Source of the DNA: Sepiola atlantica
Lineage: Eukaryota > Mollusca > Cephalopoda > Sepiida > Sepiolidae
DNA: 64,000 nucleotides
NCBI GenBank assembly: GCA_963556195.1
Contig: OY744525.1
Span: forward strand, 27,548,269-27,612,268
Reading direction: 5' to 3'
The notes beneath the pieces are model-generated. The model was not told the DNA's origin. It made no database searches and was given only the letters and a program-made list of their open reading frames with translations. The stretch's first letter is position 1. Every line of letters begins with the position of its first letter. Shown here in pieces: positions 58,606 to 64,000 of this stretch. The translations under genes and the position numbers were made by a program.

Positions 58606-59052
58606 ACCAAGCTGTACTTTCTCAGCCTTTTGGCCAAGATCAAAGTGTAGTATCTGTTCCGATGGATACTTCACCCTATAGACTAGTATCGTCTTGGCCT
58701 TCAGGGCTTGATTTACGCCGGTCTATGGGTTTGTCCTGTGAAGTTCTCGGAGGTCCACCCTCCCAGGCTTTACCTTCTCACCCTTTGAGAAGGGGTTAGT
58801 TTATTGCTAATCACCTGAGGCGCCCCTACTGGGGAATGTCGACGAGACTGCCCAGGCAATTTTTAAAGGTCATAAGTGCTCTTCCTCTAGGGTGCTGACT
58901 TATCTAATCCCACTTTCCGACCTTTTGTCACATTTTACTCTGTGGGAGGTAGATAAATACCTACTATCAAGAACAAATGTATATAATTACTTGAAAATGG
59001 ATGACGTCATAAATGTGGGAGGTAGATAAATACCTATACCAAGCTGTATTTT
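58606..59052 (+). mobile_element. U2-headed SINE, family A, most complete copy
   Basis: The element (58621-59037) starts ctcagccttttggccaagat then caaagtgtagtatctgttcc, matching U2 snRNA nucleotides 8 to about 45, including the intact GTAGTA branch-recognition segment. The body matches the 9411 and 39126 copies; a tRNA-like stretch (58890-58915) is degraded; the tail tgggaggtagataaatacct occurs twice (58944, 59018) with 60 bp between. It is flanked by accaagctgtacttt (58606-58620) and accaagctgtatttt (59038-59052), a 15-bp target duplication with one change. Confidence 0.9.
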
Positions 59053-59147
59053 TGCGGTGTTTCCCTGGGTGGATACATATTACCGGGTGGAGGGATTCAA
59101 AAAAATAATTCAAATTATAGTCATGTCTACAATTTTTTTTATACTTC

Positions 59148-59235
59148 TCCAGGTTCGGACCCAAGCTAACCCTGACCCTAACCCTAACGACACCAAGTCG
59201 ATTTTAGCTCGGGTCCTAATCTGATGAAGCACCTA
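59148..59235. mobile_element. foldback with telomere-like core
   Basis: ggttcggacccaagctaa and ttagctcgggtcctaat flank aaccctgaccctaaccctaa. Same family as 9802-9933 with the core in the opposite orientation. The outer left terminus is degraded. Confidence 0.55.
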
Positions 59236-59239
59236 CTTT

Positions 59240-59990
59240 TAATAGTTTTTTAAAAAATTTGTTTTAGTTTTTCTTTATCTAAATTTTTTATTTCAATAAA
59301 TGTTGGATTTATAGTAAATAATTAAAATAATAATTCAATGTGTATTCATAAAAGTTACGTATTGGCGAGAAACACAGACACACGAAATCTTGTCTGATTT
59401 CTTATTAATACAGATTCTAGATTTGTTTTTATTTATAAAAAAAAAAAAAAAAATAAATAAAAATTAAAAAAAAAAAACGTGCATGTGGTGATTTGAGGAG
59501 GGGGTGATGTTTTTTTTTTTCCTTTTGAAAAGTGTTTTGAAAAATAAAAAAGAAAAGAAAAAGATGAATGTGCGCTTGTCACTTGATTAACGACATTCAA
59601 CAAAAGGAAGGTTGGACTTTCCACCCTGTCCAGCTTCTGGAAAAAATAAATTGGTATAAAATTAAAATAGAAATAAAAACTTTGGGGAAAAATGATTGTT
59701 ATTTTCTTTTTATACAAATTCTTTCTTTCTTCTTTCTTTTCTAGTTCTTTGTGTTATAAATTATACACACATGCCATTATAAATTATACACATATGCCAT
59801 TATTCAAGTTAAAGCGTACCCTTTTCTGGTTGCTATTTTTAGAGACCTGCTTAAAAATGAAATAAAGACAATAATAACTGAAAAAGCAAGTATGAGGTAC
59901 AATATATCTTCTGTAGAATAATCTATATAATATAATCATAATAACTTTCAATAATTTAACTTTCAAAATCCTATTTAAAAAATACACATT
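59240..59990. other. AT-rich stretch
   Basis: A poly-A tract at 59436-59478 and the tandem pair ataaattatacacacatgcc/attataaattatacacatat at 59755-59800. No gene recognised. Confidence 0.4.
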
Positions 59991-60026
59991 AAAGACTCCC
60001 GAGCAACGCCGGGTAAGGACAGCTAG
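59960..60026 (+). mobile_element. Helitron 3' end
   Basis: cccgagcaacgccggg forms the terminal hairpin; the element ends cagCTAG at 60026 before T. The 5' end was not located. Confidence 0.55.
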
Positions 60027-60107
60027 TATAGCTCATTGGGTAAAAGTAATTCGAGCTCCCGGCACTTGACAATGTTTACATTGAGATATCACTTACATTC
60101 AGTCAGT

Positions 60108-60185
60108 GTCGTATGATAGCGCAGGGGTAGAGGTGTCGACTGTCAGCTCGATGGTTGAGTTTCAATCCCGGCTTGAAGAACTGTA
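60108..60185 (+). mobile_element. tRNA-like SINE remnant
   Basis: gatagcgcaggggtagaggt (A-box-like) and gatggttgagtttcaatccc (B-box-like) at tRNA spacing, without an acceptor stem. Probably a tRNA-derived SINE 5' part. Confidence 0.45.
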
Positions 60186-60212
60186 ATACAGCGAAACACT
60201 CATATATGTGGA

Positions 60213-60217
<5 letters not shown>

Positions 60218-60281
<64 letters not shown>
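60218..60281. repeat. TA microsatellite
   Basis: About 32 TA units; a second TA array follows at 60361-60388. Confidence 0.97.
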
Positions 60282-60284
<3 letters not shown>

Positions 60285-60361
60285 TAGAAGAAAAAAGAGT
60301 GATAAATATGCAACGATTGTCCAAATTTATTTCAAATTTCAATTGTTCAATGCAAGGTTGA

Positions 60362-60392
<31 letters not shown>

Positions 60393-60564
60393 TAATATCA
60401 GTCAACAGAAAATCATAAGCGCATAAGTTGGAAAAGAAATAATGATAGTGAATAAAAAACTGAGAATGAAGAAAAAATAAATAACCATGCAACTTACAAT
60501 TTTGTGCCGAATTTATAAATAAATCTCACTTTCAGTTTTTGTTTTTGTTTTTTTGGGGATAGTC

Positions 60565-60607
60565 TGTAGGAAATTTTCGGGAACCATTCCCTTCTTCAAG
60601 ACTTCTA
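60565..60607 (-). ncRNA. hammerhead-like motif
   Basis: Minus strand: tcTTGAAGA, extra A, GGGAA-tgg-TTCCC stem, GAAAATTTCC. The stem is perfect; the first box base is T. A TA array lies 30 bp away (60636-60681). Confidence 0.35.
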
Positions 60608-60635
60608 TGAGGTATAAACAGAGTTCTTGAAAATC

Positions 60636-60636
60636 A

Positions 60637-60675
<39 letters not shown>

Positions 60676-60681
60676 TATAAA
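60636..60681. repeat. TA microsatellite
   Basis: About 22 TA units with one G interruption. Confidence 0.95.
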
Positions 60682-61179
60682 ATTGTAGATTCCGTTTGTT
60701 TGTTTGTGTACAAACTCTTACTAGGGTTTTAGAGATGGATCCCAATAACTATACATATATTGTGAGTCTACATAACACAGAGAACTTGGAGAAGTATATT
60801 TAATTTTGATGAAATGGGGTACACACTATTATTGTGGAGTCTGCGTTTGCACTTGATATCCACAAAAAGGAAATACAACGTTTCACTTAATTTTATTTAG
60901 TTTTATTTATTAAATGGAAATTATGAAAATTAACAAATAAGAAAAGAAATGTTAAGAAGTTCAGGGCAAGGAGCAGGAACTCCAGGGAAACGCTAGGTGT
61001 GCCTCGAGGGGGTTAAAGACTATACATTTAAATTAATGTTATTGTACTTAAAGATGTGGATGTCGAGCACATCATTGGGCCCCACTCGAAAAATTGCATT
61101 TTATATAATGTAATAAAAATATAAGAATTAAAAACGGAATATGGTGCTATGGTCTGGGTGCAAAAGGACATATGGGTTC

Positions 61180-61216
61180 TTATTCAATCCCGGGCAACAC
61201 TAGGGCCTCCCGCTAG
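61180..61216 (+). mobile_element. Helitron 3' end
   Basis: cccgggcaacactaggg hairpin, then cctcccgCTAG before T at 61217. The 5' end was not located; it may begin near 60690. Confidence 0.5.
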
Positions 61217-61348
61217 TAAATAAAATAATTGATACATTTTTTGCAAAAATCTGTTTGAACATCATTACGTACGTCATCGAAGAACATTGAGTACACTGGT
61301 GCACTTTAACTCGGGAATCGACCAGTTAGAGAAGGAAAGAAAATGTCC

Positions 61349-61545
61349 TTATATACTTGTCTCTCCATGAGGGCAAAGTTTGGCACAAGGTCATTTTTTA
61401 TGTGGGGAATATCCAGCTCCCTTCCAAAAGGGCACTCTGGATGGGACAAAATAAAAATTGCTCCAGTCAAGAAGGACTTCTCCTCTGACCGAGGACAGAA
61501 CAGATTCTACATTTTGATCCTAGCCCGAAGGCAAGGAAAGAAGTC
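61349..61545 (-). mobile_element. U2-headed SINE, family B
   Basis: Minus strand: gccttcgggctaggatcaaa then atgtagaatctgttctgtcc, a clear U2-like head (U2: ggccttttggctaagatcaa, gtgtagtatctgttc). Body: ctcggtcagaggagaagtcc, gactggagcaatttttattt, ccatccagagtgcccttttg, ttccccacataaaaaatgac. Tail: cttgtgccaaactttgccct then catggagagacaagta. This is the best-preserved family B head. Confidence 0.75.
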
Positions 61546-61624
61546 ACGCAGACTAAAAAATAAAGGGGAAACAAGAAAAAAAGAAAAAGTAAAAAAAAAA
61601 AAAGAAGCAGCATTGTTGGAGCGC

Positions 61625-61627
<3 letters not shown>

Positions 61628-61658
<31 letters not shown>
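61628..61658. repeat. TA microsatellite
   Basis: About 15 TA units, adjacent to the hammerhead-like motif on its right. Confidence 0.9.
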
Positions 61659-61665
<7 letters not shown>

Positions 61666-61689
61666 ATTATATTTTTTAAATATTTTACC

Positions 61690-61745
61690 TATGTACAACG
61701 TCGTTTCAAGCTTACGGCTCTCATCAGCTTACGGCTCTCATCTCG
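61690..61745 (-). ncRNA. hammerhead-like motif with internal duplication
   Basis: Minus strand: CTGATGA, gagc-cgtaa-gctt stem, GAAACGACGTT. A 17-bp unit, gatgagagccgtaagct, is tandemly duplicated just 5' of it, so helix I is disturbed. The box itself is intact. Confidence 0.4.
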
Positions 61746-61931
61746 GACTGTTACAGGGTGCGAACCCAGTTCACAGAGACATGTTCGCTTTTTGTCCCAT
61801 AGGCCATAGGAGATTGTCACGTGATAACTGAGAAATTAAGTTACATTCATACTGAAAGCGGCGAGTATAAATATCAAGACATTCGATAGGATTCAACGGT
61901 AGAGCCAGAGTCTTGCATATATATATATATA

Positions 61932-62554
61932 CTAGAAGAATATCTGTCACAGGACAAGTAAAATGAATTCCTCAAACAGAACAGTTTTGCACCACTTTTA
62001 TGTCCCTCTACGAAGATTAAAATTAACATATACTGTTACCAAACCTAATGTTTATAATTCTTATTCTAATTTTGATCAAAATCCATTACATGATTTTGAT
62101 TCTAGAAAATGTCTAAAGTTTAAGGCTTAAGTGATCTTAAGAAGAAATTGAAATTCAGGGAAACTTTCTTAATTGGTGTCTAATGACTATGGGTCAAATT
62201 CAATGCAAATCTGAAATATTTGAATGTTCAAATGAGAGGTTGCGTCATATTATGCTCCTCTAAAAACCCTTTAAAATACCCCAAAAAACTGAAATTTGGA
62301 AAATATTTATTACTTGACATCGAATACTTATTGTTAAATTTTCGCACAAATTGAAGGTATCTGAATTTTCACAAATGGCTTCTACGCCCTCTTTTACTTA
62401 CTCATTCTTGCATAGAACTAAATGTAGCCCACATTTGGACACCTTACGCCTAGCAGCTGTGTTCCAAATTTCATAATGATCGGTTAATTAGCTTAGGAAT
62501 GAATCCTATAGATACAAATATATAAACATATAAACATACTTAACTTTAAAAAGA
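61932..62554 (-). mobile_element. non-autonomous Helitron, copy 1
   Basis: Minus strand: begins TC (62554-62553) after A, ends with a cctgtgacaga hairpin relic and tattcttCTAG (61935-61932) before T. It is a direct repeat of the next element: shared blocks include cagaacagttttgcaccact, gattttgattctagaaaatg and ctaaaaaccctttaaaat. Confidence 0.7.
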
Positions 62555-62894
62555 TACTAGAAGAATACCCGTCCCAGGATGGATAAAATTAATTTCCTAC
62601 ACAGAACAATTTTGCACCACTTTTATGTCCCCTTACAAAGATTAAAATCAAGACATAATGATACTAAAGCTTATGTCTAGAATCCTTATTCTAATGTTGA
62701 TCAAATCCATAACATGATTTTGATTCTAGAAAATGTCTAAAATTTAACGCTTAAGCTTGAGGGATCTTAAGAAGGAATTGAAATTCAGGGAATCTTGCTT
62801 AATTGGTGTCTATGTATCTAATTCAATGCGAATCTGAAATATTTGAATTTTCAAATGGGAGTTTGTGCACATATTATTTATCTCTTTCCTCGGA

Positions 62895-63060
62895 GCCCCC
62901 CCCCCCCCCGTCAGCATTTCCCGGTAGGAGTGCCTCAGACGATTAGCAGTGAATTAACCCCTTCTTAAAGAGAAGGGAGAAGGTAAAGTCTGGGAGGGTG
63001 GACCTCCTAGGACTGAACAGACTAGCAGTCCGACAGCAACAAAACTGCTGTCATAATTCA
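62895..63060 (-). mobile_element. U2-SINE family A fragment
   Basis: Minus strand: cagtcctaggaggtccaccc, tcccagactttaccttctcc, cttctctttaagaaggggtt, aattcactgctaatcgtctg, aggcactcctaccgggaaat. It corresponds to the family A centre. Inserted in a Helitron; empty site given by copy 1. Confidence 0.65.
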
Positions 63061-63159
63061 ATAACACAACATATTATGTCCCCTAAAAACCCTTTAAAAT
63101 ACTCCAAAAAAACAGAAATTTAGGGAATATTTATTAATTGATGTCTAATATCTATTATT

Positions 63160-63262
63160 TACCTCTTTGCCAGGAGGTTAGACACAAGGTCAGGTGTGGT
63201 TTTGAGAAGCCAACGCACTAAGATACACGCACTTTGGCCTGCAAAAAATGCCTGAGCAGCCC
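63160..63262 (-). mobile_element. tRNA-SINE 3' part
   Basis: Minus strand: tcaaaaccacacctgacctt, gtgtctaacctcctgg, caaagaggtaaataa, matching the end of the 11396-11525 SINE. Confidence 0.6.
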
Positions 63263-63752
63263 TGTCTAATACCTATTGTTTAAATTTCACAAAAATTGGA
63301 TGTATCTGAATTTTCGCAAAGGGCTTCCATTATCTTTTTACCCACTTTGTATAAAACTAAATTAGACTAAATATAGGTCACATTTGGACCCCTTATGCAT
63401 AGCAGCTGTATTCCAATACTCATAATAATTAGTTTTGGAGTACACATATGTAAACATATAAACATACTTATTTTGGCAGATCCTCTGGTGTTTATTATTT
63501 TTGACAAAGGGAAGTTTCTTTTCCCCAAATATTAAATAAATGATTTTTATAATCATCCGGACATCACACACACAGCTAACACCACACTTGCTGTTATGTA
63601 AGATTTTCAGAAAAAATAAATAGTAAGTTGCATTTCCAATTCGATTTATTATTTTTGTTCCTTCCAGCTTACATTTTACCCGGAATTTGCATTGCCCACA
63701 TCCTTTTAAAAACATACTACTACTATCCCCAGCAATGCTTCAAGCAAACTAC

Positions 63753-63815
<63 letters not shown>

Positions 63816-63831
63816 ATATATATATATATAT
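63753..63831. repeat. TC then TA microsatellite
   Basis: About 31 TC units with one G, then a short TA array. Confidence 0.95.
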
Positions 63832-63934
63832 GATACTTCCAAGATATAAATAATATCTTTAACTAGTAAACTATCAAAATAAAAAAAGCTCAATATATTG
63901 GATAGAGCATTAACAATAATGGATTGAATGACAG

Positions 63935-63938
<4 letters not shown>

Positions 63939-64000
<62 letters not shown>
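63939..64000. repeat. TA microsatellite, runs to window edge
   Basis: About 30 TA units to the end of the window. Confidence 0.97.

Larger units (their letters stand above)
62557..63480 (-). mobile_element. non-autonomous Helitron, copy 2, with SINE insertions
   Basis: Same orientation, immediately adjacent (2 bp, TA, between). Minus strand ends cctgggacgggtattcttCTAG before T. It is longer than copy 1 because it holds the U2-SINE fragment at 62895-63060 and the SINE tail at 63160-63262. Confidence 0.7.

Noticed and set aside
58621..58700. Functional U2 snRNA gene
   Set aside because: Only the first 40 or so bases match; the Sm site and 3' stem-loops are missing, and the copy has a retroposition target duplication.

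Overview
This is a repeat-dominated, AT-rich stretch of animal nuclear DNA. The mix of TA microsatellites, RTE and CR1/Jockey-type LINE relics, Helitrons, mariner and hAT elements, and SINEs with tRNA, 5S rRNA and U2 snRNA heads fits a coleoid cephalopod, most likely an octopus. That assignment is inference from repeat style; there is no species marker. I see one convincing intact protein-coding gene, an intronless ankyrin-repeat ORF at 31827-33023. Every other recognisable coding stretch is a decayed transposable-element gene.

Layout. 1-3763 is a 53-bp satellite (about 71 copies). 3764-6260 holds three LINE 3' fragments. 6260-11400 is AT-rich with nested inverted-repeat elements, a U2-headed SINE and a telomere-like foldback. 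11400-11945 has a tRNA-headed SINE followed by a 5S-rRNA-headed SINE. 13310-16650 is a 73-bp satellite carrying two larger duplications with offsets of 724 and 937 bp. 17080-18880 is a CR1-like LINE broken by an LTR-like insert and by a hAT MITE with a perfect 8-bp target duplication. 19720-22700 has two LINE copies in opposite orientation. 25800-27380 is a duplicated segment whose first copy preserves the empty sites of two LINE insertions in the second. 27690-30140 is a broken RTE-like LINE. 31500-33300 is the ankyrin gene neighbourhood. 33800-38400 mixes TA arrays, palindromes and Helitrons. 38375-42620 has LINE tails, a U2-SINE with a 13-bp target duplication, a foldback and a mariner-type element. 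43215-44285 is a 51-bp tandem repeat. 45780-53520 mixes LINE, mariner, SINE and foldback relics. 53990-64000 is rich in TA arrays, palindromes, hammerhead-like motifs and Helitrons, and has another complete U2-SINE.

The most notable signal is a set of SINE-like elements whose 5' end resembles the first 40 or so bases of U2 spliceosomal RNA. Two families (A and B) differ in body, share a related 3' tail with a tRNA-headed SINE, and together account for about eleven copies or fragments. Two family A copies have clear 13-15 bp target duplications. The second signal is a recurrent motif resembling a hammerhead-ribozyme core (CTGANGA, stem, GAAA), repeatedly placed near TA microsatellites in long inverted repeats, as would be expected of Penelope-like or retrozyme-type elements. 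All identifications come from reading the sequence; no alignments or searches were run.
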